From Sabellastarte sp. h YS-2021 (Eukaryota > Annelida > Polychaeta > Sabellida > Sabellidae), in contig OZ024930.1 in NCBI GenBank assembly GCA_964017235.1, forward strand, positions 157,418,221 to 157,482,220: a DNA stretch of 64,000 bases, read 5' to 3'. The position numbers and the translations under genes were made by a program. The notes under the pieces were generated by a model, which was given only the letters and a program-made list of their open reading frames with translations, was not told the origin of the DNA and did not search any database. Below, in pieces: positions 23,793 through 34,550 of the stretch (position 1 is its first letter; every line of letters starts with the position of its first letter).

Positions 23793-23981
23793 TTACTTAA
23801 ACCTTACTGCAATAAGCCCCAGTGCAATATCTGTTGTAACAGAACCTTTACAATTAAATCGTCTCCAGTGTGAACATTCCCATTTACTATATGTCTTTTT
23901 GGTGAACTTCTTGTTGTATGTAAAACCTTTGCAACAAAATTTTTGACCATCTCGATTATTCTTTATTGTTTCCATTCCCAC
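23793..23981 (-). pseudogene. FLYWCH-type zinc-finger fragment
   Basis: The minus-strand frame has a G-Q-K-F..KGFTYNKKF.....W.C.....F.CKGSVTTDI layout. This matches the FLYWCH finger pattern (hydrophobic, Y, W, C, then C in the next strand, ending in an A/S-x-x-T strand). The final His of the finger is not visible because the frame ends at RFK*. FLYWCH fingers occur in MULE-type transposases and in some host factors. With no other coding around it, this is best taken as a transposon-derived fragment. Confidence 0.4.
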
Positions 23982-24589
23982 AATAACACACTAATTACGT
24001 GAAGTTGGTGTTATGATTTTGTAACTAATTCTAGTTGCTATAGTTGCTAATGTGCACTACCATAACCTTGTATGGCAGTTCTATAGTCCTGAGTACTTAT
24101 CTAAGGTCAATCTGGGTAGGAACTGTATTAATCACAAAGAAACTGTGCTACAACTATATCAATTATAAACTTGACCAAGGACACATCTGTGGCCAGATGC
24201 AAGATGTAACCACTGTAATAAAGGACACCTAAGCAATGTTAAAACCCAAATAAACTAATCAAACAAACACTAATTTTTAGGTTCATTTGAACTTATTTCT
24301 CAATAAAAAGGAAGTAAAATAAATTTAGTATATATTATTTTATCCAATTATTGGACTCACAGATTTGAATAGGGACTCAATTTTCTCGTGGGAATGAGTC
24401 CCAGGGATTCGATTTTAAAAATGCCAGCGCTAACACTATGTGTCATGCAACAGTTTCTCTTAAAGGTTAATATGAATTTTCTTTCATTTTTGACTGGCCT
24501 ATTATGAATTTTTACATATTTTCTCTCAAATTTATCTTTGACCTGTTGAAACTTTTGATCACATTCTGAATCAGGGCCTTGATCTTTAA

Positions 24590-26634
24590 CTTTGACAGAG
24601 GAAGTACTTCTGGCATGTGGGCACACCTCACCAATAAGCATCCTGGTGTCAATCCCAAGACCGGTGCTGCAAAAACTGTACAGAAGCAGTCTACCCTAGC
24701 TTCATTTGTTGGAAATCACCAACCTATGCCAACATCCCAGCAGGATACAATCACAAAGAATCTAGCTTTACTGTTTGCCATGGACTTGAAACTCATCAGT
24801 ATGGTTGGGGGAAAGGGTTTCAGAATGTTTTGCAACTCTCTCAATCCTAGATAATGTGTATCTTGCCGTAAGGCAGTTAAACATCACCTAACCTCTCTGT
24901 ATCAGCATGAGGAGCATAAATTGGTAGATAAGTTTGACAAAAACCTAGTCTACAAAGCTACATCACCCTGACTGGCCACTTCATTGATCCTAACTGGGAT
25001 TTGTGTGGCCATGTTTTAGGCACAAGACTTGTAGCAGAAAGGCACACAGGTTCAAACATAGCCAAGGAGGTTACTAAACTCACTAGAGAATTAAATGTCG
25101 AGGCAGTACCAGCCTTTACCACTGACAATGCCAGTAAAATGTCCCTTGCTGCCAGGGAGCTGAACTTCTTTCAGGTAGGATGCTTTGCCCACACCCTCCA
25201 GCTTGCCACAGAGGATGGTTTAAAGGTGCCCCAAATCTCCAAAAACCTTGGAGCAGCTCGCAAGTTGGTGGGACACTTTAGCCATTCTGTCCTGGCAACA
25301 AACTGTCTTCTCAGCAAGCAGACAGACCTTCCAAAACTGAAACTTATCCAGGATGTACCTACCAGATGGAACTCTTTTTTTTTTTTTTTTTATGATGGAA
25401 CGGCTGTTAAAATTTGGGGGCCATGGTGGCAGAGTGGTAACACTCTCGCCTCCCACCTCTGAGGCTGGGGTTCGATCCCCGTGATGGCCTTAAGTGGGAA
25501 AGCTGGTAGTTGCTTGCCGTTGGTCGGCAGTTTACAGTACACAACCCTAGCGAACTCTATGTACTGGTTTCCTCTGCCCTTCCAACTACCTGTCGTGATA
25601 TGACCTGTATAGTGTTGAAAGCGACGTAAAACCCCAAATAAATAAATAAAAAAATAAAAGTTTACATTGTGATTTTTGATGATTCTGTGACAAAACCATC
25701 TGATAGGTACATCCCGGATATCATAGATTCATTTTGGAAGGTCATGGAGGATGTTTGTCCAATACTTGAGCTCTTTGCTGAAGTGACTGAATTGCTAGGA
25801 AAAGAGGATTTGCCCACTGGCAGCTCTGTATATGTGCTCATGCACAACCTGGTATCAGCTGTCCTTAAACCATCTCCCAATGACTCTGAAGTTGCAAAGT
25901 TGCTCAAAGTTAAAATCAAAAATGGGCTTGTGAAAAGGTTTAAGGTAAATCACAATGGTGTGCCAGATGACCATATTGTAGCTTGCCCCCTTATGATTGC
26001 CACATTCCTGGACCCAAGGTACAAAGGTTTAGTTGGTAGGACAATTTTGCCTAGTGACAAGAAGGCTGTACTACAGTCTGAAATTTTAAAATTGATGTTA
26101 GGAGTAGAAGTGAGTTCTTGTAGGCTAGATACCGATGCTAATGACCCTGAAAAGAAAAGGCCCAAGTTATGGAAAGTACTGCAAGGAGATCTGTCTACAC
26201 AGGAGTTAGGTGCCACAGGTGTGTCTGATCAGAGTGGGCTCAGGTATTACTTGGAGGAGTCGGTAAGTATGAGCAACCCATTGGCTTGGTGGAAGCTGCA
26301 TCAGGTTAAGTTTCCAAAACTGGCTATACTGGCAAAGAGGTACTTTGCATTCCAGTCACCTCCATCCCATCAGAAAGGTGCTTTCCCACAGAAGGTCTCA
26401 CTATCACTAAGCTTAGGTCAAATTTAAAGCCAAATACTGTAGACCACATCATTTTTTCAATAGAAATATCAAGTCTAGAAAGCACACAATTGAGGAAAAA
26501 AAATGAGAATCAGGTTAGTTGTGAAGCAAATCAACCAAGTGGCCAGTCAGGTGATGAGGCACCCATAGACTCTGATCTGGACAATCTTTTGGCCAGTGCC
26601 GTGGCCACTGAAGCCAAAGACGAGCAAATGGAAT
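24590..26634 (+). pseudogene. hAT-family (ZBED-like) transposase, broken
   Basis: Blocks appear in the order expected of a hAT/Ac transposase: the end of a BED zinc finger (GSTSGMWAHLTNKHPGV, near 24600); the catalytic-region piece with FTTDNASKMSLAA and VGCFAHTLQLA (near 25120-25210); LIQDVPTRWNS (near 25350-25373); the all-alpha middle (from 25680); LDPRYK (near 26010); and the C-terminal dimerisation block PLAWWKLHQVKFPKLAILAKRYF (26280-26345) continuing after a frameshift near 26370 as TITKLRSNLKPNTVDHIIF. Breaks: stop near 24852, stop near 24969, poly-T expansion and SINE insertion at 25416-25660, and the late frameshift. The BED first half is not found upstream. Confidence 0.85.
25416..25660 (+). 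mobile_element. tRNA-derived SINE (family S1) inside the hAT transposase
   Basis: The head has a Pol III A box (TGGCAGAGTGG) and B box (GGTTCGATCCC), followed by the family body (TTGGTCGGCAGTTTACAGTA, CGTGATATGACCTGTATAG) and a tail of ACGTAAAACCCC then AAATA repeats. It interrupts the transposase between a MERLL-like motif and the alpha-helical region, so the transposon was already present when the SINE landed. Confidence 0.9.
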
Positions 26635-27216
26635 AAAATTTATTTGTATGACTTGGCTTTGACATTTGTTTACAGACTGTTCATTAAGTTCTTTATTTTT
26701 TTCAAGATGAACATTTTCTCCCAAGTATCTATAAATCAATGTCTGTATTATTTACTTGACTTCTAGAATGTTCAAAACTGCAAATAAAATAATCTGCCAG
26801 TTGCTATTTGAAATAAAAAAACTTTTTGTGAATTTATGTTGTTTCACTTTCTGCACTTGTAAAAGGGCTAAGATATTTAATCTTTCCATAGCACCTGTAC
26901 TCTGGTTTCCTTGGTTACTGATGAATCATTTCCTGTTATAGTTAAGTACTGAATATATTTTAAGTACTCTCTTTGTTTACATTTAATATGAAAGAATAAA
27001 CATTATTATGAGTAAAAAACCACAAACATTTTTTTTAATATTCACTGAAATTTGCAAAATTCTAGACCTTTTAGCAACTTTTATACATATTGGAATACTG
27101 GAAACGAAATGGAATGTACAAAATGAAATACCGAGACCACATTTTCACTACCGTCCCATCCCTATATTTTACGCATTTTTACTTAATAAATTAACAGACT
27201 TGTGATGCATTTCGAG

Positions 27217-27385
27217 TTTGTTTATTCTTACCGGATTGACCTATACTTTATCCCGGAAAGTGTTTCTTAATTAATGAACAACAATGGAGTAAAATAATCG
27301 ATTATGGGTCGATCATCGGTCGGAAAAATGGGACAAATAATCGACCCTGAAAGGTGGGGGCGATTCCCAACACTATTCCTTACAA
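27217..27385. repeat. Terminal region of a hAT-like repeat
   Basis: 27217-27280 is the inverse of 4915-4985. It is followed by ATCGATTATGGGTCGAT and GGCGATTCCCAACACTA, which looks like a hAT terminal inverted repeat. The partner end was not located. Confidence 0.35.
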
Positions 27386-27433
27386 TACCCACTCTGTATT
27401 GTTGCCTATCATTTGCAGTGATATACCAATAGA

Positions 27434-27805
27434 ATGTCAACTACACAAAAGAGTTATCAAGTTTTTCATATGCCTCGCAAGTCAAATAATATTTATAATA
27501 ACTTAACATTGCAGTTAATTGTCGAAGGTAGTAAAACTACTAGTAGTTCTTGTATGTCAAATTCAATAAATTATATCTGTTATAAATACGGAACAAGTAA
27601 ATATGATTTAAGTAATGTACAAGTAACTGATGTTATGAAACACCTTTTCAGTACAAATATAGATACCTTGATGTGTGCTGATGTGATAATTGATATGCTC
27701 AGTTTTATAGATCAGAATAAGTTTGACATTTTGACTCCAACTCAGAGGCGTGAATTACTGACCTTTGCTTGTACAATATATCCTGGTTGTGTTCTACTTC
27801 TGTGA
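27434..27805 (+). CDS. Hypothetical protein or exon, 123 residues
   Basis: An open frame from MSTTQKSYQVFHMPRKSNN to PGCVLLL*, not recognised. It is hydrophilic, with a helical-looking second half (TDVMKHLF..DVIIDMLSFIDQNKFDILTPTQRREL). Codon use is very AT-rich. A polypyrimidine stretch with CATTTGCAG at about 27410-27419 could be a splice acceptor, so it may be a last exon or transposon-derived. It lies between a hAT relic and the H1b element. Confidence 0.3.
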   Translation: MSTTQKSYQVFHMPRKSNNIYNNLTLQLIVEGSKTTSSSCMSNSINYICYKYGTSKYDLSNVQVTDVMKHLFSTNIDTLMCADVIIDMLSFIDQNKFDILTPTQRRELLTFACTIYPGCVLLL

Positions 27806-27913
27806 GCATTATGTCGTCTTTACATTTATTCTGTCTTTTCATTCCTGTTATTTTTATGTAAATAATTAAAAACATCACTGTATCAATCACATGCAATTGT
27901 ATACGAATAAAGA

Positions 27914-30900
27914 AACTAGACCTAGCGCATCGGAGAACCGATGCAAATTGTATCCACCGTAAAGACAATGCACCAAAACCTCTAGTACCAATAACAGGCG
28001 AGTTATAAGCACTTTTAAGTTTGGCTATCCTCATTTGACCTTGAAGGGGGGCCCAAGGTCAAATCCGACCACACCACAAGATTCCCAGTGCATGATTTCC
28101 TATATGTTGGTTTACCATCCCAAACATCTAGGACCAATAATAAGAGAGTTATAAGCACTTTTTAGTTTGGCTGTCCTCATTTGACCTTGACCGTGGGGCC
28201 CAAGGTCAAATCCGACCACACCAGGAGATTCCCAGCAGATGATTTCCTATATGTTGGTTTACCATCCCAAACCTCTAGGACCAATAATAAGCGAGTTATA
28301 AGCACTTTTAAGTTTGACTGTCCTCATTTGACCTTGAAGGAGGGGCCCAAGGTCAAATCCAACCACACTAGAAGATTCCCAGCCAATGATTTCCAATGTG
28401 TTGGTTTACCATCCCAAACCTCCAGGACCAATAATAAGTGAGTTATAAGCACTTTTACCTTTGGCTATCCTCATTTCACCTTGAAGGAGGGGCCCAAGGT
28501 CAAATCCGACCACACCAGAAGATTCTCAGCCCATGATTTTCTATATGCTGGTTTACCATCCCAAACCTCTGGGACCAATAATAAGTGAGTTATAAGCACT
28601 TTTAAGTTTGGCTGTCCTCATTTGACCTCGAAGAAGGGGCCCAAGGTCAAATCCGACCACACCAGAAGATTCCCAGCCCATGATTTCCTATATGTTGGGT
28701 CACCATCCCAAATCTCTAGGACCAATAATAAGCAAGTGATAAGCACTTTTAAGTTTGGCTGTCCTCACACTTGACCTTGAAGGAGGGGCCCCAGGTCAAA
28801 TCTGACCATGGCAAAAGATTCCCCGCCCATGATTTCCTGTATGTTGGTTTACCATCCCAAACCTCTAGGATCGATAATAAGCGAGTTATAAGCACTTTTA
28901 AGCTTGGCTATCCTCATTTGACCTTGAAGGAGGGGTCCAAGGTCAAATCCGACCACGCCAGAAGATTCCCAGCCCATGATTTCCTATATGTTGGTTTATC
29001 ATCCCAAATCTCTAGGACCAATAATAAGCGAGTTATAAGCACTTTTAGGTTTGGCTGTCCTCATTTGACCTTGAAGGAGGGGCTTAAGGTCAAATCCGAC
29101 CACACCAGAAGATTCCCAACCCATGATTTTCTATATGCTGGTTTACCATCCCAAACATCTAGGACCAATAATAAGCGAGTTATAACCACTTTTAAGTTTG
29201 GCTGTCCTCGTTTGACCTTGAAGGAGGGGCCCAAGGTCAAATCCGACCTCACCACAAGATTCCCAGCCCATGATTTTCTATATGTTGGTTTACCATCCCA
29301 AACCTCTACGATCAATAATAAGCGAGTTATAGGCACTTTTACCTTTGGCTATCCTCGTTTGACCTTGAAGGAGGGGCCCAAGGTCAAATCCGACCACACC
29401 AGAAGATTCCCAGGCCATGATTTTCTATATGCTGGTTTACCATCCCAAACCTCTAGGACCAATAATAAGTGAGTTATAAGCACTTTTAAGTTTGGCTGTC
29501 CTCGTTTGACCTTGAAGAAGGGGCCCAAGGTCAAATCCGACCACGCCAGAAGATTCCCAGCCCATGATTTCCTATAGGTTGGTTTACCATCCCAAACCTC
29601 TAGGACCAATAATAAGCAAGTTATAAGCACTTTTACCTTTGCCTATCCTCATTTGACCTTGAAGGAGGGGCCCAAGGTCAAATCCAACCACACCACAAGA
29701 TTCCCAGGCCATGATTTTCTATATGCTGGTTTACCATCCCAAACCTCTAGGACCAATAATAAGCGAGTTATAAGCACTTTTAAGTTTGGCTGTCCTCATT
29801 TGACCTTGAATGAGGGGCCCAAGGTCAAATCCGGCCTCACCAAAAGATTCCCAGCCCATGATTTTCTATATGTTGGTTTACCGTCCCAAACCTCTAGGAC
29901 CAATAATAAGCGAGTTATAGGGACTTTTACCTTTGGCTATCATCATTTGACCTTGAATGAGGGGCCCAAGGTCAAATCCGACCTCACCACAAGATTCCCA
30001 GCCCATGATTTTCTATATGTTGGTTTACTGTTCCAAACCTCTAGGACCAATAATAAGCGAGTTATAGGCACTTTTACCTTTGGCTATCCTCGTTTGACCT
30101 CAAAGGAGGGGCCCAAGGTCAAATCCGACCACACCAGAAGATTTTCAGCCCATGATTTTCTATATGCTGGTTTACCATCCCAAACCTCTAGGACCAATAA
30201 TAAGCGAGTTATAAGCACTTTTAAGTTTGGCTGTCCTCATTTGACCTCGAAGAAGGGGCCCAAGGTCAAATCCGACCACACCAGAAGATTCCCAGCCCAT
30301 GATTTCCTATATGTTGGGTTACCATCCCAAATCTCTAGGACCAATAATAAGCAAGTGATAAGCACTTTTAAGTTTGGCTGTCCTCACACTTGACCTTGAA
30401 GGAGGGGCCCCAGGTCAAATCTGACCATGGCAAAAGATTCCCCGCCCATGATTTCCTGTATGTTGGTTTACCATCCCAAACCTCTAGGATCGATAATAAG
30501 CGAGTTATAAGCACTTTTAAGCTTGGCTATCCTCATTTGACCTTGAAGGAGGGGTCTAAGGTCAAATCCGACCACGCCAGAAGATTCCCAGCCCATGATT
30601 TCCTATAGGTTGGTTTATCATCCCAAATCTCTAGGACCAATAATAAGCGAGTTATAAGCACTTTTAGGTTTGGCTGTCCTCATTTGACCTTGAAGGAGGG
30701 GCTTAAGGTCAAATCCGACCACACCAGAAGATTCCCAGCCCATGATTTTCTATATGCTGGTTTACCATCCCAAACATCCAGGACCAATAATAAGTGAGTT
30801 ATAACCACTTTTAAGTTTGGCTGTCCTCGTTTGACCTTGAATGAGGGGCCCAAGGTCAAATCCGACCTCACCACAAGATTCCCAGCCCATGATTTTCTAT

Positions 30901-32220
30901 ATGTTGGTTTACCATCCCAAACCTCTACGACCAATAATAAGCGAGTTATAGGCACTTTTACCTTTGGCTATCCTCATTTGACCTTGAAGGAGGGGCCCAA
31001 GGTCAAATCCGACCACACCAGAAGATTCCCAGGCCATGATTTTATATATGCTGGTTTACCATCCCAAACCTCTAGGACCAATAATAAGTGAGTTATAAGC
31101 ACTTTTAAGTTTGGCTGTCCTCGTTTGACCTTGAAGGAGGGGCCCAAGGTCAAATACGACCACGCCATGAGATTCCCAGCCCATGATTTCCTATAGGTTG
31201 GTTTACCATCCCAAACCTCTAGGACCAATAATAACTTTTACCTTTGGCTATCATCATTTGACCTTGAATGAGGGGCCCAAGGTCAAATCCGACCTCACCA
31301 CAAGATTCCCAGCCCATGATTTTCTATATGTTGGTTTACTGTTCCAAACCTCTAGGACCAATAATAAGCGAGTTATAGGCACTTTTACCTTTGGCTATCC
31401 TCGTTTGACCTTGAAGGAGGGGCCCAAGGTCAAATCCGACCACACCAAAAGATTCCCAGCCCATGATTTCCTATAGGTTGGTTTACCATCCCAAACCCCT
31501 ACGACCAATAATAAGCGAGTTATAAGCACTTTTAAGTTTGGCTGTCCTCGTTTGACCTTGAAGGAGGGGCCCAAGGTCAAATCCGACCACGCCAGAAGAT
31601 TCCCAGCCCATGATTTCCTATATGTTGGTTTACCATCCCAAACCTCTAGGATCGATAATAAGCGAGTTATAAGCACTTATAAGTTTGGCTATCCTCGTTT
31701 GACCTTGAAGGAGGGGTCCAAGGTCAAATGTGACAACATCAGAAGATTCGCAGCACATGATTTCCTATAGGTTGGCTTCACATTGCAAACCTCTGGGACC
31801 AATAATAAGGGAGATATAGGCACTTTTAAAGTCCGCTATGTGGGTTACTTTGGCACTCCGTGGATGACCTTGAATTAGGAGCTTCAAGGTCAAATGTGTG
31901 CAAGGTTATAGAGGACATGTATATGTGTCATACATATCACCTATGAAGAGATTCAACCTTCTACCTATGAGGAACAGCCAGTAGAAAAATGTAGATTATT
32001 TTCAAAGAAATGCCCGTGGCGGCCATCTTGTTCTTCAGAATGAGGCTATTTTCCTTCCCAGAGAACCTTACCCCCCAATGAAGATATTCTGCAAATTTGG
32101 TGAACCTAGCTGCTGTTGTTTTCCTCTAAGAGCGTTAACGCCGAAAATCTCTCTACGCGCGGCGGCGGCGTAGCGGACGCTAAAGCAAAGTATCCACCGG
32201 ATGCTTCCGGTGGATACAAT
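27914..32220. mobile_element. HINE/Helentron-like element, 4.3 kb, with 147 bp satellite core (family H1, copy b)
   Basis: Left end: hairpin GCATCGG-AGAA-CCGATGC (27927-27944) followed by ATTGTATCCACC (27947-27958). Right end: hairpin CCACCGGATGCTTCCGGTGG (32194-32213) overlapping GGTGGATACAAT (32209-32220), the exact reverse complement of the left 12-mer. Between them lie about 26 tandem units and a conserved right flank (31880-32190). Subterminal inverted repeats, a 3' palindrome and a tandem core match published descriptions of pearl/HINE elements. No Rep/helicase is encoded, so it would be non-autonomous. Confidence 0.72.
27980..31875 (+). repeat. 147 bp satellite array with 11-unit higher-order repeat
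   Basis: TGACCTTGAAGG-type starts at 28329, 28476, 28623, 28772 and 28919 give 147-149 bp spacing. Rare variants recur 1,619 bp apart: a unit with CTCACACTTGACC, GGGGCCCCAGG and CCATGGCAAAAG occurs at 28772 and again at 30391, with matching neighbours on both sides, so eleven-unit blocks were duplicated. Because 147 is a multiple of three, long reading frames (for example 28771-29472 and 29653-30393) run through it; they are by-products. Confidence 0.9.
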
Positions 32221-32413
32221 AAATTAATAAAATCGGAAGGATCCATGGCGTTAGATCATGTTGGGGTCGATGCCCACGGTAACCATGTCTAATCATGATG
32301 ATTCAAACTTAAAACTCTAACCAATGTCCTTACCAAGTGTCAACTTTATTGGTAGAAAGCCACCAATAAATTTAAATTATTATAAATTTACCCAGTAATA
32401 TATATATGTTGTG
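32221..32413. other. No gene recognised
   Basis: Short unassigned spacer between the H1b element and the foldback region. It contains decayed H2-like words (CCAATGTCCTTACCAAGTGT). Confidence 0.4.
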
Positions 32414-32954
32414 TCAGAAAGATACTGTCATCAGAAAGTCCAATTGGAAGTTCTGATGTCAGAAAGTCCAATCCTGCTATTAAATAAGAACCTTGCTCTG
32501 AGGTATATGAATTTGAAGTTCTGGTATCAGAATTTCAAATTCTGATGGGTTGGACTTTCTGATTCCCCTGTATCAGTAAGTCCAATCCATCAGAAAGTCC
32601 AAGTGTATCCTATCTTTATTATGAGATTGCTCTGAGGTATGAAATTTGAAGTTCTCTTATCAAGATTCAAAATTCTGATGGATTGGATTTCTGATTCCCC
32701 TTCTTTTCTATCTTTATAACGAGATTGCTCTGAGGTATGAAATATGAAGTTCTGTTATCAAGATTTGAAATTCTGATGGATTGGATTTTCTGATACTGGA
32801 GAACCAGGAAGTCTAATCAATCAGAAAGTCCAATTGTGTTATTTTTTTTTTAAAAGGCATTTCTTTAAGGTGCAAACTTCTGTTATTAACATTTAAATCT
32901 CTAATGGATTTGGCATCATTATGGAATAATAATGAAAATAATAATAAAGAGAAT

Positions 32955-33180
32955 TTTATGTTTATTTGGGGTTTTATGTCACTTTCGACACTGTACAGGT
33001 TATATCACGACGGGTAGTTGGAAGGGCAGAGGAAACCAGTACATACAGTTTGTTAGGATTCTGTACTGTAAACTGCTGACCAAGCAACTACCAGCTTTCC
33101 CACTTGAGGCCATGCCGGGAATTGAACCCCGGCCTCAGAGATGGGAGGCAAGAGTGTTACCACTCTACCACCATGGCCCC
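32955..33180 (-). mobile_element. tRNA-derived SINE (family S1)
   Basis: Minus-strand copy. The B box is read as GGGTTCAATTCCCGGC inverse near 33115, with the A box near 33165 and the tail TTTATTTGGGGTTTTA at the left. It is flanked by a perfect 14 bp target duplication, ATAATAAAGAGAAT, at 32941-32954 and 33181-33194. Confidence 0.92.
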
Positions 33181-33785
33181 ATAATAAAGAGAATAATAAC
33201 AATAATAATAATGACATTTTGTGCTTTTATTTGGGTTTTCTGAATTCAGTATATTTTTGTAGTTTCTTGATGTAATTTTGTGCTTTTTAATATTGGTGTT
33301 TTATGAAAAAAGTTTCAAATAAAGTTTTGTATTGAACCAACAGATGTGCATTAAGCGAAGTTTACTGAAAAAATTGCTTTTATCTTTATCCCTATTAGTT
33401 GCAGTCATATAAAAAATGTAACATAATTGGATTTTCTGATGCACAAGACTTTCCAATTGTCCAATGTCGAATAGTCCAAATTATCTATCAGAATTTAGAC
33501 CAAGTTTTCTGTCCCAAAATATGCCCTTTTAAAACTGATGGATGGCATTTTGGGACAGAGTTCCTCGCTACATAAAAAACTTCAATATTTGAAAATTACT
33601 GTCACTTTAAACTTTAAAATATCCACTTAAATGTAATAACAGTATAAAGCATTTAGATGCAAGAACACAATTTTCTGTGTTTGCAGTAATATAGAGACTT
33701 TTTCTGCACTTCCTGTTTGTATAAATAATGATGAAACTTTGCAAGTGAAATAAATTTTGGTAAACATATCCATTAACTATGCAAA

Positions 33786-34160
33786 AAAGTGATTTACATG
33801 CAACTTGTGACCATGGCATCTCGTGACCAACAACTCGTACCCAAAACTCATGCACAAACATTTTATAAGAATTCTCGTACTTCTGTGGGGGTTGCCTAGC
33901 AATATTATGAAATAAAATATGCAAATTAGAAAACGTGAGGTCATGGAATTCCCAGAGGGCTTCCTAGAACTATTATAAATACAAATTAGAAAAAAACGTG
34001 AGGACACAGAAGTCTGTTGATTTTCCTGCAATATTTTAAAGTAAATTATGCAAATTAGAAAAAAAACGTGGGGATACAGAAGTCCGTGGAGTAAAATCTT
34101 GGGAATGAGTTGTGGGTACGAGTTGTTGGTCACGAGCTGCTGTGGTCACAAGATGCTTGT
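33786..34160. mobile_element. MITE with about 60 bp terminal inverted repeats
   Basis: The left end includes CTCGTGACCAACAACTCGTA (near 33818). The right end includes its inverse TACGAGTTGTTGGTCACGAG (34115-34134), and similarity extends to about 60 bp. The interior has 2-3 copies of a CAAATTAGAAAA..ACGTGAGG motif. A related single end lies at 37910-37990. Confidence 0.7.
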
Positions 34161-34550
34161 ATACCCAAAAAGTTTATTTCTTTTAATGCAGGGCACATCC
34201 TTGATACTCAAGGTGGTAGCCTAGTACATGTTTAATGTCAGGATGTGTGCCATTTGTTGCCCTTCAGGATGTTTATGTTTTTTGCATAGTTATGCCATCC
34301 ATCTTTTAAAAATTGGCTGAGAGACAGATTAATCGGTCTACTGAGTATCAGAATTTGGAAATTTATAACTTCAAATTTCGTACCTCAGAGCAATTCTAAT
34401 TAAATAACAGAAATTAACTTTCTGACAGAACTAACAATTGGACTTTCTGACAAATTCCAAATTATGAGAAATATGACAAAAACACCATCGGAAAGTCCAA
34501 TTGGACTTTCTGAGGTCAGAATTTCAAATTCTGATGGACTGAACTTTCTG

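Larger units (their letters stand above)
23449..27172 (+). mobile_element. hAT-like DNA transposon (approximate ends)
   Basis: TAGGGATGAGACTGTA at 23449 and its imperfect inverse ...TACCGTCCCATCCCTA ending at 27164 look like short terminal inverted repeats of the hAT type. They enclose the transposase pseudogene (24590-26634). No matching 8 bp target duplication was found, so the ends are tentative. A second possible hAT-type end (GATTCCCAACACTA) lies near 27363-27377. Confidence 0.4.
32414..34550. mobile_element. Large foldback element with TCAGAAAGTCCAAT motifs, carrying nested insertions
   Basis: The left arm (32414-32840) holds three roughly 100-135 bp units with TTGCTCTGAGGTATGAAATT and CTGATGGATTGGA. 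The right arm (34330-34550) carries the same words inverted (ACTTCAAATTTCGTACCTCAGAGCAA, CAATTGGACTTTCTGA). Between the arms lie a SINE (32955-33180), a small foldback (about 33500-33558) and a 375 bp MITE (33786-34160). No coding sequence is recognised. Confidence 0.55.

Noticed and set aside
28771..30393. Long open frames of 233 and 246 residues with repeating K-E-G-P-K-V-K-S motifs, and their antisense partners
   Set aside because: They run through the 147 bp satellite; the period is a multiple of three, so any stop-free phase stays open in every unit. No start context, introns or non-repeat sequence supports a gene.
33777..34133. 118-residue minus-strand frame
   Set aside because: It spans a MITE from one inverted end to the other; the hydrophobic character comes from its AT-rich internal repeats.
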